A DNA stretch of 64,000 nt from JADZFO01 sp964512635. GTDB lineage: Bacteria; 4484-113; JAFGCY01. The DNA is taken from positions 1 to 64,000 of the forward strand of contig CAZEJB010000020.1 in NCBI GenBank assembly GCA_964512635.1. Reading direction: 5' to 3'. The translations under genes were made by a program, and so were the position numbers. Positions within the stretch are counted from its first letter, which is position 1. Each line of letters starts with the position of its first letter. Positions 8,427 to 16,572 of this stretch are shown here, piece after piece. Under the pieces are notes generated by a model. That model worked only from the letters and a program-made list of their open reading frames with translations. It searched no databases and had not been told where the DNA came from.

Positions 8427-10019
8427 CTAGCCGGTGTTCTGTTCCAGGATGTGCTTGCCAAGCTCGCCATTGCTGGGCAGCTCGATGGGGTAGTGCCCGT
8501 CGAAGCAGGCCAGGCAGAAGTCCTCTTTCGGGAAGCCGGTGCTTTCAACCATGCCGTCAACGCTGATGTAGTGCAGGCTGTCGACGCCCAGGTGGGCGCG
8601 GATCTCTTCCACGCTCATGCGGTGCGCGATCAGCTCCTCCGGGTCACCGAAGTCGATTCCGTAGTAGCAGGGGTTGACGATCGGGCTGGAGGAAATGCGC
8701 ATGTGCACTTCAGTCGCACCGGCCTCGCGCAGCATTTCCGGGATCTGGCGGGTGGTGTTGCCGCGGACGATGGAGTCGTCGATCAGCACCACACGCTTGC
8801 CGCGGACAGTCTGTTCCAGCACGCTGTATTTCATCCGCACGCCCTCGGTGCGCATGCTCTGCATCGGCTGGATGAAGGTGCGGGCGACATAGCGGTTCTT
8901 GACCAGGCCTTCGCGCACGGGGATGCCGCTGGCCGCCGAGAAGCCTTCGGCCGCCGGGCGGCCGCTTTCCGGCACGCCGATGACCATATCGGCCTCGACC
9001 TTTGCTTCTTCCCACAGGCGCTGGCCCATGCGAAAGCGCATGGAGTAAACCTCGCTGTCGCGCAGCAGGGTATCGGGCCGGCTGAAATAGAAGAACTCGA
9101 ACATGCAGTGGCGGCGCTCGGCGGGGCGCTCCATATGCCAGGAGCTGAAGCCCTTGTCGTCAAGCCGCACGATCTCGCCGGGCTCGACTTCCCGGACATA
9201 TTCCGCGCCGATCAGCGGGAAGGCGCAGTTCTCCGAGGCCACCACATGGCCCTTCTTGAGCTTGCCGAGGCACAGCGGGCGCACGCCCCAGGGGTCCCTG
9301 GCGGCCCAGACGCCGTCGGCGGTCAGGACCACCAGGCAGAAGGCGCCGCGGCAGAGGTTGCAGACCTTCAGCAGCGCGTCCTCGAAGTTGCCGTGGACGA
9401 AATACTCCTGCAGCAGCAGGCCGATCAGTTCGGTGTCGGATGTCGTCTGAGGGGTCACGCCGAACTGCTCAAGCAAAAGCTTGCGCAGCTCCATCGTGTT
9501 GACCAGGTTGCCGTTATGGCCCAGGGCCAGTCCACGGCGGCGTTGGAAGTGCTTGTTAAAAATCAGCGGCTGGGCATTGAGTTTCACCGAGCCGCCGGTA
9601 GTGCTGTAGCGGTTGTGGCCGATGGCCGCCGGGCCCTTGAGCAGCTGCAGGATGTCCTCGTTGAAGACCTGGTTAACGAGTCCCATGTCCTTGTGGCAGA
9701 CGATGTGCTCACCGTTGGCCACTGCGATGCCGGAACTTTCCTGGCCGCGGTGCTGCTGGGCGAAGAGGCCGTAGTAGGCAATGCGGGAGACGTCGCGCTC
9801 CGAGGCATAGATGCCAAAGATCGCGCACTTCTCCTGGCTTTCGCGGTACAGCGGGTCGGCGCTCAGCGAGGCGGCGTAGGGGTTCAGCTGCTCCAGTGAC
9901 GCGCTGCCGATGGGCAGGCCGTCTGCAGCGCCGGCATAAAGCGCGGGGCTCATGCTGTGGTGCAGGCGGATGCGCCGGGGCTGACGCGTGGGCTCGCTAT
10001 TGCCGCTGGCTGCGCTCAT
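8427..10019 (-). CDS. purF: Amidophosphoribosyltransferase (glutamine PRPP amidotransferase)
   Basis: 530 residues. It catalyses the first committed step of purine synthesis, PRPP plus glutamine to phosphoribosylamine. The N-terminal Ntn-hydrolase domain begins at Cys65 (ESQEKCAIFGIY) after a propeptide that must be removed; 64 residues is long compared with about ten in Bacillus. The PRPP loop is VVLIDDSIVRGNTTRQI. Cysteines including the C-terminal CLAC are those that hold a [4Fe-4S] cluster in Bacillus-type enzymes. I chose 10019 because GAGG lies five bases upstream; ATGs at 10115 and 9953 are alternatives. It is on the same strand as purL, separated by an unknown gene. Confidence 0.92.
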   Translation of the reverse strand: MSAASGNSEPTRQPRRIRLHHSMSPALYAGAADGLPIGSASLEQLNPYAASLSADPLYRESQEKCAIFGIYASERDVSRIAYYGLFAQQHRGQESSGIAVANGEHIVCHKDMGLVNQVFNEDILQLLKGPAAIGHNRYSTTGGSVKLNAQPLIFNKHFQRRRGLALGHNGNLVNTMELRKLLLEQFGVTPQTTSDTELIGLLLQEYFVHGNFEDALLKVCNLCRGAFCLVVLTADGVWAARDPWGVRPLCLGKLKKGHVVASENCAFPLIGAEYVREVEPGEIVRLDDKGFSSWHMERPAERRHCMFEFFYFSRPDTLLRDSEVYSMRFRMGQRLWEEAKVEADMVIGVPESGRPAAEGFSAASGIPVREGLVKNRYVARTFIQPMQSMRTEGVRMKYSVLEQTVRGKRVVLIDDSIVRGNTTRQIPEMLREAGATEVHMRISSSPIVNPCYYGIDFGDPEELIAHRMSVEEIRAHLGVDSLHYISVDGMVESTGFPKEDFCLACFDGHYPIELPSNGELGKHILEQNTG

Positions 10020-10168
10020 GCCGGCCTCACTACCCGCGCGCGCGCCAGAGGCGTCTAGATCGCGCTGGGGAAGTGGGGACAGGGGACCCGGCTGCTGGCC
10101 TTCCTCGTAGCTCATGCAGTGCGGTGGGAATGATAGCAGAGGCGGGGGGCACTGCGGCTGCTCTTGAC

Positions 10169-10442
10169 GGAGGGGCCGAGCTTGCCTCGGCCCGCGGCGA
10201 GACTGGAACCTCGATGCTGACCTGCCCTGAATGCGCGTGCAGCTAGATTTCAGGGTTTCTTGGTGCCTTTGCGCCTTGCTGGTTCGCCTTCTTTGCCCGC
10301 ATAGCCTGGATCCGGCCCAATGGGATTGAGGCACGAAGGCGCGAAGACACTAAGAAGACAAGGAAGCAGGAATGAGGTCGACAGGCCAGAAGGCCCGTTG
10401 AGGACTTACGGCGCCGCGGGCCGAGGCAAGCTCGGCCCCTCC
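10169..10442. repeat. Perfect 30-bp inverted repeat pair, each arm itself palindromic
   Basis: 10169-10198 and 10413-10442 are exact reverse complements. Each contains GGGCCGAG and CTCGGCCC around a short loop, so each can fold alone. A related palindrome occurs at 40642-40670. This looks like a dispersed REP-type element; the second arm overlaps the duplicated purL tail by ten bases. Confidence 0.75.
10257..10356. repeat. Imperfect inverted repeat without an ORF
   Basis: Arms 10257-10277 and 10336-10356 match at 18 of 21 positions (TTCTTGGTGCCTTTGCGCC style). The arm is made of reiterated GTGCCTT/GCGCCTT words, like the other inverted-repeat modules in the window. I found no flanking direct repeat. 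Confidence 0.55.
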
Positions 10443-10515
10443 GGATCCCTGAGCGACTCGCCCTACACCAGCAGCTTCGCCAAACCCTCGCGGTGCAGGG
10501 TCAGCAGCTCGCCGG
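10433..10515. repeat. Direct-repeat copy of the purL 3' end
   Basis: This 83-bp segment matches 11260-11342 with four mismatches and no gaps. On the minus strand it still reads GELLTLHREGLAKLLV then a stop, against GELQTLHREGLAKLLA in intact purL. It ends two bases before the stop codon of the unknown gene 10517-11194, so that gene lies exactly between two copies of the purL tail. Confidence 0.85.
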
Positions 10516-10516
10516 G

Positions 10517-11194
10517 TCATTGCAGCAGCTTGTACCCAGGCCGGACCACGGGGGCAAAGGGAATCTTCAGATGTACAGGCTCGTCCGGGTCAAAACTGCT
10601 GGCCGCGGGAATCATGTCGGTATCAACGGTCAGAAGATCGGTGGAAGTGTATTTTTCGCGTACTGACAAAACGTAGTTTCTGGCACAGAGGAGATCATCG
10701 TTCAGGGCAGCCACCTGCATCGCCTCCCGAACCATTCGATCATAGGCCTGAGGTTCATAGTTTGGCAGGTACAGGCTTGGACCTGATTGCACCAGATCTG
10801 CGGCGTTCGCCTCGGTTGAGACCAGGCAGCCGGCCTCGCTCATCACCTCCCAGAATTGCCACGCCGCCTTGAGCCTGTAAGTAGCAATGAGGTCAAGACT
10901 GCTGTTTCCAACACTGCATCTCCTGCCAATCAGCGTCCAGTTCTTCCCTCTGGGCGACAAGTTCAGGCGGTACGGGTTATAGGCATGCCCGGCCTCAAAT
11001 TCATAGATCATAGGTGGGGTACCCAGATGATGGACCTCTACTCTTCCTGCGCCACTGACCATGTCAATGTAGGTAAGCTGGCCTTCGGCATTCGAAGCTA
11101 CTATCAGAAGTAGCCCGAGGAGTGTGATGATCGCAAACCCCAGGAGCAGCAAACCATATCTGCGAAATGTGACAATCAGTGACTGGCGCTTCAC
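10517..11194 (-). CDS. Membrane-anchored protein of unknown function inserted between purL and purF
   Basis: 225 residues. A basic start (MKRQSLIVTFRRYG) is followed by one hydrophobic helix (about residues 13-35), so the rest is outside the cytoplasm or faces the periplasm. Three or four cysteines are present (RRCSVG, EAGCLVS, LLCARNY). No family recognised. It is bracketed by 83-bp copies of the purL 3' end, and its composition is noticeably less GC-rich than purL and purF. This fits a later acquisition. It has no evident link to purine synthesis. Confidence 0.65.
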   Translation of the reverse strand: MKRQSLIVTFRRYGLLLLGFAIITLLGLLLIVASNAEGQLTYIDMVSGAGRVEVHHLGTPPMIYEFEAGHAYNPYRLNLSPRGKNWTLIGRRCSVGNSSLDLIATYRLKAAWQFWEVMSEAGCLVSTEANAADLVQSGPSLYLPNYEPQAYDRMVREAMQVAALNDDLLCARNYVLSVREKYTSTDLLTVDTDMIPAASSFDPDEPVHLKIPFAPVVRPGYKLLQ

Positions 11195-11259
11195 AGATCT
11201 AGTTTAGCGCTTGAACACCCGCCTCTACCCGCGTGCGCCGAGAGGTTGAGCGGGAACTG

Positions 11260-11342
11260 CGGCCCCTCCGGATCCCTGAGCAACTCGCCCTATGCCAGCA
11301 GCTTCGCCAAACCCTCGCGGTGCAGGGTCTGCAGCTCGCCGG
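11260..11342. repeat. Original copy of the purL-tail direct repeat
   Basis: This covers the last 17 codons of purL, its stop codon and about 30 bases downstream. It is 95% identical to 10433-10515. The spacing between copies is 827 bp and the DNA between them holds one gene. Confidence 0.85.
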
Positions 11343-14300
11343 CCGGGGCGTCGATCAGGCTGCGCTCGCCGCTCTTGATCACGATGCGCCCGCCGCCGCT
11401 GCGGCCCAGGGGGATCAGCGGCGCGTTGTAGTGCATCGCCGCCGTGCGCAGCCAGCCCTTCTTCTCCGCCGGCACCGCCACCAGCCAGCGGTGGCCCTCC
11501 TCGCCGAACAGCGCGGCAAGCAGGTTGTGCTCCTCGCTGTCATAGCGGTCCTGGACCAGCCGCCCCGTGCGTCCGCTGGCCCCGAAGGAGCCGCCGCCCT
11601 GCGGTGCGAGGTCGACCGTGCAGCCGCTGCGGCAGAGCTCGACCAGAGCTACCGCCAGGCCGCCGTCGCTGAGGTCGTGGCAGGCGCTGATCGCGCCTTC
11701 GCCCCCGGCATTGCTCAGGAAGCGGTCGCAGGCGCGGAACTCGACATAGTTATGCGCGCCCAGCTCGCCGCCGCGCAGACGGCCAAGATCAAAGATCAGC
11801 GCGCTGCCATCCAGACGGCCGTCGGTGGATCCAAGGACGAAAAGTTCCAGACCGTCGCGGTCGGTGACGTTACGGATGCAGTTCTGATACTTGTCCAGCA
11901 CGCCGAGCATGCCGACGGTCGGAGTGGGCAGGATTGCCAGGGTCGAGTCCGTGCCCGGCAGGCGGCTTTCGTTGTAAAGGCTGACGTTGCCGCCGGTGAC
12001 GGGTGTTTCCAGCTCGCGGCAGGCCTCGGCCATGCCTTCGATGGCCTCAACAAGCTGCCACATGCGGTCCGGCTTCTCGGGGTTGCCGAAGTTCAGGTTG
12101 TTGGTAATGCCCAGCGGCCGCGCGCCGACGGCCAGCACGTTGCGCGCCGCTTCCAGCACGGCGCGGGCGCCGCCCAGCCGCGGGTCGAGCAGCGCGTGGC
12201 GCCCGGGGCCGTCGCATGACATCGCCAGCCCCTGGCCGGTCTCCTTGACCCTGATCACCGCCGCATCCGTCAACCCGGGGCCCTGGACGGTGTTGGCACG
12301 GACCAGATAGTCGTATTGCTGGTACACGGGGTACTTGCTGGCGATGGTCGGGTGCTCCAGCAGCAGGCCCAGCAGGCGCCCAAAGTCCAGCGCCGCGGCC
12401 GCTGGCGGTTGGCCAGTCTCCTCCGAAGCCTCAGCGGCGTTCGCCGCGCCGGCCCCAATCGCAGCGGCGTCCAGTATGCGCTGGAGGGCCGCGGAGATAT
12501 CGCCGTCGGTGACGGGTTTGCGGTCGCGGTACCAGGCCGGCGCCTCAAAGGGCCGGTCATAGTCCGGCGCGCCTTCGGCCAGCGGGGCGTTGGGCAGCTT
12601 GGCGACTTCCTCGCCCCTGTGCACCACGATCAGGCGGCCGATATCCAGCACCTGGCCGCAGGGCAGCGCCGTCAGGCCCCACTTGCGGAAGACTTCCAGA
12701 AAGGGCTCCTCCAGCCCGCGGTCGACCACGACCATCATGCGTTCCTGGCTCTCGGACAGCATCATTTCATAGGCGGAAAGGTCACTGGCGCGCTGGGGCA
12801 CCGCGTCGAGGTCCAGGCGCATGCCGGTGCCGGCCCGCGCCGCCATTTCGACGCTGCTGCAGGTCAGGCCGGCGGCGCCGAAGTCCTGCACGCCGACAAG
12901 GCCCGGCAGCTTCTGGATCTCCAGCGTGGCTTCCAGCAGCAGCTTCTCCATGAAGGGATCGCCGACCTGGACCGCCGGGCGGTCCTTGGTGCTGTCCGCG
13001 GTCAGCTCAACACTGGCGAAGGTGGCGCCCTGCACGCCGTCGCGGCCGGTCTTGGCGCCGACGATCAGGGCCAGATTGCCCGGGCCGTCGGCGACGGCCT
13101 TAATGATGTTCTTCTTGTTGACGATGCCCACGCACATCGCGTTGACCAGCGGGTTGCCGCTATAGGAGGGGTCGAAGACCACCTCGCCGCCGACGGTGGG
13201 GATACCAATGCAGTTGCCGTAGTGCGAGATACCGCTGACCACACCGCCCAGCAGGAAACGGTTGCGGGCGGCCTGCTCGGGGCTGACCCCGGGGCAGAAG
13301 GGCAGCGGTCCGGCCTTCTCGACCCGCTGGGTCACTGGAACGCTGTCCGGCCAGCAGACGCCAAAGCGCCACACCGCGCTGACGAAGGGCCAGTCCTTGA
13401 CCTGCTGGACCATCGCGCGCTGGACGGGTGTGAACTCGATGCGCTTGATCGCCTCAGCCAGCTCCCGGGAATCAAACTTGCGCTGGGCGCGGTAGCCGGT
13501 TTCGAAGATCTGCTCGCCGGGGCGCAGGACCTCAGCCGTAACCGGTGCCAGCTGGGCCTTGATTACCGCCACGACCTCGGCCACCGCTGCATCCGCCTCT
13601 TCCTTGGGCACGCCCTCAGCTTCGAAGATGCGCAGAGCCAGCAGAATGCTGTCGGGTACCACGCAAAAGGCCAGCACTTCCGCGCCGCCGATGCCGGAGT
13701 GCGCGTCGTCATGGATCGAGCGGATGACCTCCACGGCCTGGCGCGCCACGCTGGCACGCTCGAAGATCGGCCGGCGGGCGTTGGTCATCCAGTTGACCAC
13801 AACAACATACGGGGCCGGGGATCCATTCCAGTCAATGCCGCCGCCGGCCGCTGAGCCCTCTTCCGCCGCGGCGCTGGCCGCCGCCACCGCATCCGCGGCC
13901 TGTCGCGCCGCATCTAGCTGGGCCTGTTCGTCCTCGAGCCCCACCGGGGCCACGGCGCTCAGGTTGCCAAAGCGCAGGCTGTTGAGCAGCGCCACCGGGC
14001 GGGCGCCCATGGCGAAAATGTCGCGGATGATGCCGCCGACGCCGGTAGCGGCCCCCTGGAAGGGCTCGACCGCGCTGGGGTGGTTATGGCTTTCGATCTT
14101 GAAGACCACGGCATAGTCGCCGCCCAGGTCCATCACGCCGGCATTCTCGCCGGGGCCCTGCAGGACGTACTTGCCGGTGACCGGGAACTTCTTCAGGTGC
14201 CGGCGGCTGGTTTTGTAGGAGCAGTGCTCGCTCCACATGGCGCCGAAGATGCCCATCTCGACCAGGTTCGGCTTGCGCCGCAGGATGGTGACGATGTTGT

Positions 14301-14445
14301 CGTACTCAGCCTGGGTCAGGCCAACCTTGCGCAGCAGCTCCGGTCCGGGCGGATCGGGGATGAAGGTGTCTGCGATGGTCTGCGTCGCCGCCGCGGCAGA
14401 AGCCGCGCCGTTTGCCGGTGTAGGGTGTTCGTTGTCGATAGCCAT
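11290..14445 (-). CDS. purL: Phosphoribosylformylglycinamidine synthase, synthetase subunit with a large insertion
   Basis: 1051 residues, against about 740 for Bacillus-type PurL. It converts FGAR to FGAM in purine synthesis, using ATP and ammonia supplied by PurQ/PurS. Family motifs are clear: WSEHCSYK (71-78), ESHNHPSAVEPFQGAATGVGGIIRD (118-142), GIPTVGGEV (414-422), GLTCSSVEMA and the second-half CHDLSDGGL. Between LNSLRFGNL (to 162) and NRFLLGGVVSG (from 395) lie about 230 residues, where other small PurLs have fewer than ten. A second low-complexity Ala-rich linker sits mid-protein. purQ and purS are not in the window. A TATAAT and a GGGAAGG lie upstream of the start. Confidence 0.92.
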   Translation of the reverse strand: MAIDNEHPTPANGAASAAAATQTIADTFIPDPPGPELLRKVGLTQAEYDNIVTILRRKPNLVEMGIFGAMWSEHCSYKTSRRHLKKFPVTGKYVLQGPGENAGVMDLGGDYAVVFKIESHNHPSAVEPFQGAATGVGGIIRDIFAMGARPVALLNSLRFGNLSAVAPVGLEDEQAQLDAARQAADAVAAASAAAEEGSAAGGGIDWNGSPAPYVVVVNWMTNARRPIFERASVARQAVEVIRSIHDDAHSGIGGAEVLAFCVVPDSILLALRIFEAEGVPKEEADAAVAEVVAVIKAQLAPVTAEVLRPGEQIFETGYRAQRKFDSRELAEAIKRIEFTPVQRAMVQQVKDWPFVSAVWRFGVCWPDSVPVTQRVEKAGPLPFCPGVSPEQAARNRFLLGGVVSGISHYGNCIGIPTVGGEVVFDPSYSGNPLVNAMCVGIVNKKNIIKAVADGPGNLALIVGAKTGRDGVQGATFASVELTADSTKDRPAVQVGDPFMEKLLLEATLEIQKLPGLVGVQDFGAAGLTCSSVEMAARAGTGMRLDLDAVPQRASDLSAYEMMLSESQERMMVVVDRGLEEPFLEVFRKWGLTALPCGQVLDIGRLIVVHRGEEVAKLPNAPLAEGAPDYDRPFEAPAWYRDRKPVTDGDISAALQRILDAAAIGAGAANAAEASEETGQPPAAAALDFGRLLGLLLEHPTIASKYPVYQQYDYLVRANTVQGPGLTDAAVIRVKETGQGLAMSCDGPGRHALLDPRLGGARAVLEAARNVLAVGARPLGITNNLNFGNPEKPDRMWQLVEAIEGMAEACRELETPVTGGNVSLYNESRLPGTDSTLAILPTPTVGMLGVLDKYQNCIRNVTDRDGLELFVLGSTDGRLDGSALIFDLGRLRGGELGAHNYVEFRACDRFLSNAGGEGAISACHDLSDGGLAVALVELCRSGCTVDLAPQGGGSFGASGRTGRLVQDRYDSEEHNLLAALFGEEGHRWLVAVPAEKKGWLRTAAMHYNAPLIPLGRSGGGRIVIKSGERSLIDAPAGELQTLHREGLAKLLA

Positions 14446-14536
14446 GCCGCCTTCCCGCGGGGATTATAGCGGCAGAACAGGCCGAACACAGTGTGTTGGA
14501 GCTGGCTTCAGATCATCCCTGCAGCGGTTAGGATTG

Positions 14537-15064
14537 TCACAGCGTTCCGGATTCTTAACACAGAAACTCGGAAACACAGAAAACCAAAACAGAGGTTGTC
14601 GATGAGCAGCGATTGGGAGCCAGTACCGCTGGAGTTGAATGAACTGACCGGCGCAATAGTTGATGCGGCCTATCGGGTTCACAGTCAGCTTGGACCAGGC
14701 TTGCTGGAGTCAGTGTACGAGACCTGCCTGGTCCATGAATTGCGCAAACGGGGACTACAGGTGGAGACGCAAGTCACGGTTCCGATTCATTACGATGACC
14801 TGAAGCTCGATGCTGGTCTGAGGCTGGACATCATTGTGAATGGATGTGTGATCGTCGAGGTCAAGTCAGTTTTGCAGATGCACGGCATCTTTGAAGCGCA
14901 GCTCTTGACCTATCTGAAACTCGCAAAGGTGCGACTTGGATTATTGATCAACTTCAACGTGGCCAACATTTCGGATGGCATTCGACGCAAGGTCAGGTAA
15001 GCCCAAGGCTTGAATTGGATTTTCTGTGTTTCTGAGATTCTGTGTTAAGAATTTCTTCTCACAG
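14537..15064. mobile_element. GxxExxY cassette with terminal inverted repeats and 6-bp direct repeats
   Basis: Inverted arms at 14551-14583 and 15020-15052 match at 31 of 33 positions; the word ACACAGAAA is repeated within each arm. TCACAG flanks the unit at 14537-14542 and 15059-15064, the right copy including the gatB stop codon. The single ORF inside is the GxxExxY gene. No transposase is present. I infer a mobilised cassette inserted just after gatB; it leaves gatB intact. Confidence 0.65.
14602..15000 (+). CDS. GxxExxY family protein
   Basis: 132 residues. The name motif is GPGLLESVYETCLVHELRKRG; it is followed by LRLDIIVNGCVIVEVKSV and LLTYLKLAKVRLGLLINFN, which resemble the beta-strand D...E-x-K core of PD-(D/E)XK nuclease-like folds. 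The biological role of the family is not established. AGAGG lies six bases before this ATG; a longer frame from 14491 would run through the left inverted repeat and is unlikely. It is the only gene in an inverted-repeat-bounded cassette and is transcribed against gatB and purL. Confidence 0.85.
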   Translation: MSSDWEPVPLELNELTGAIVDAAYRVHSQLGPGLLESVYETCLVHELRKRGLQVETQVTVPIHYDDLKLDAGLRLDIIVNGCVIVEVKSVLQMHGIFEAQLLTYLKLAKVRLGLLINFNVANISDGIRRKVR

Positions 15065-16498
15065 CCCCAGCAGTTCGCTCAGCAGGGCCTTCGCTTCGTC
15101 CGGGCTCGCGCTGCCGCGGGTCAGCTTCATCACCTGGCCGATCAGGGCCTGCAGCGCCGTCAGCTTGCCGCCCTTGATGTCGCCGACGATCTTGGCGTTG
15201 GCGTCAATGACCTGCTGGCAGATGTCCCGCAGCTCGGAGCCGCTGGCGCGCTGGCCATAGCCGGCCTCTTCGATCACCGCGGCGACCGAGCGGCCTGAGG
15301 CGTAGACCGAGGCGAAGATTTCCTTCGCCTGCGGCAGGGTCAGCTCGCCGCGCCCAAGAGCCGCCAGCAAATCGGACAGGTGGCCCGGCTCAATGTGCAG
15401 GGCGGTCTCGCGCATCAGCCGCGTCAGCTCGCCGGTAACCCAGTTGGCCACGGTCTTCGGTTCATGGCCGTCGGCGCAGCAGGCGCGGTAAAAGCGGTGC
15501 AGAGTTTCGTCGTCGGCCAGGGTCGCCGCCGCCTGGGCGCTCAGGCCGTCCTGCAGCACCATGGCCTGGCGGTCCTCGAAGGAGCTCGAGCGCAGCTCAT
15601 GGCGGGCGTCCTCGAAGAGCGAGGGGCTCAGCAGCAGGGGCGGGATATCCGGGTCGTCGAAATAGCGGTAGTCGTCCGCGGTCTCCTTGCGGCGCATGGG
15701 AATGGTCTCGCCGCGCTCAAGGTCAAAGCGCATGGTGGCCTGATAAACCTCGCCGCCGCTTTCATACAGCGCGACCTGGCGCTGGGCTTCGGCCTCGACT
15801 GCCTTGCGCAGGGTCTGGAAGCTGTTGAGGTTCTTGATCTCGGTCTTGGTGCGCAGCTCGCTGGAGCCGACCGGGCGCACGCTGACGTTGGGCTCGCAGC
15901 GCATGTTGCCGGACTCCATCGCCGCCTCGGAGATACGCAGGCGCCGCAGCAGTGAGCGCAGCTCGTCGAGATAGCTGACGCAGTCCGCCCCGCTTTCGAA
16001 GCAGGGCTCGGAGACGATCTCCAGCAGGGCCACGCCGCCGCGGTTGTAATCCAGGGCCGCCGTGCCGTCCGGCAGGTGGAAGAGCTTGGCGGTGTCTTCC
16101 TCAAGGTGGGCGCGGACCAGGCGGGCGCGGCGGACCTGGCCCTCATGCCAGTAGGGGATCTCGCCGCCGCGGCACAGCGGCAGGTCAAACTGGCTGATCT
16201 GGTAACCCTTGGGCAGGTCGGGATAAAAGTAGTTCTTGCGGGCAAAAACCGAGCGCTCGGCTGCGCTGGCGCCGACCTTGAGCGCAAAGCTCAGGGCGCG
16301 GACGACGGCCTGGCGGTTGGGGCGCGGCAGCGTGCCGGGGTGGCCAAGACAGATCGGGCAGACATGCTGGTTGGCCTGGGCCAGTTCCTGGGTCTCGGCC
16401 ACTGCGCAGGCGCAGTACATCTTGCTGGCCGTCAGGAGCTGGACATGCACTTCCAGGCCGATCACCGTTTCCCACTTCGTTGCCACCGCTGTGCTCAT
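15059..16498 (-). CDS. gatB: Asp-tRNA(Asn)/Glu-tRNA(Gln) amidotransferase subunit B
   Basis: 479 residues, the usual length. It works with GatA and GatC to amidate mischarged Glu-tRNA(Gln) or Asp-tRNA(Asn). VIGLEVHVQL, CACAVAE...CPICLGHPGTLP (zinc site) and RKNYFYPDLPKGYQISQ are family signatures. The C-terminal YqeY-like tRNA-binding region ends LLSELLGL. gatA and gatC are not adjacent. A TACAAT ends seven bases before the start and there is no ribosome-binding site, suggesting a leaderless mRNA. The GxxExxY cassette begins at its stop codon. Confidence 0.95.
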   Translation of the reverse strand: MSTAVATKWETVIGLEVHVQLLTASKMYCACAVAETQELAQANQHVCPICLGHPGTLPRPNRQAVVRALSFALKVGASAAERSVFARKNYFYPDLPKGYQISQFDLPLCRGGEIPYWHEGQVRRARLVRAHLEEDTAKLFHLPDGTAALDYNRGGVALLEIVSEPCFESGADCVSYLDELRSLLRRLRISEAAMESGNMRCEPNVSVRPVGSSELRTKTEIKNLNSFQTLRKAVEAEAQRQVALYESGGEVYQATMRFDLERGETIPMRRKETADDYRYFDDPDIPPLLLSPSLFEDARHELRSSSFEDRQAMVLQDGLSAQAAATLADDETLHRFYRACCADGHEPKTVANWVTGELTRLMRETALHIEPGHLSDLLAALGRGELTLPQAKEIFASVYASGRSVAAVIEEAGYGQRASGSELRDICQQVIDANAKIVGDIKGGKLTALQALIGQVMKLTRGSASPDEAKALLSELLGL

Positions 16499-16572
16499 CG
16501 CCGTAATTGTATGGCAAAGCAGATTCCAGCCGATTTCAGCGCCGCCGCAAAAATGCCGTTAAAGACACGGAT

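Larger units (their letters stand above)
10020..10516. other. Repeat-rich non-coding region upstream of purF
   Basis: About 500 bases without a convincing gene. It contains a perfect 30-bp inverted repeat pair (10169-10198 and 10413-10442), an imperfect inverted repeat (10257-10277 with 10336-10356) and a copy of the purL 3' end (10433-10515). The purF promoter should lie here, but I see no clear consensus. Confidence 0.6.

Noticed and set aside
14491..14601. Longer GxxExxY protein starting upstream
   Set aside because: The extra codons run through the left inverted repeat; AGAGG before the ATG at 14602 gives the usual family length.
16507..16572. Upstream start for the histidine kinase
   Set aside because: It lies in the gatB promoter region and adds a basic stretch before the first transmembrane helix with no ribosome-binding site.
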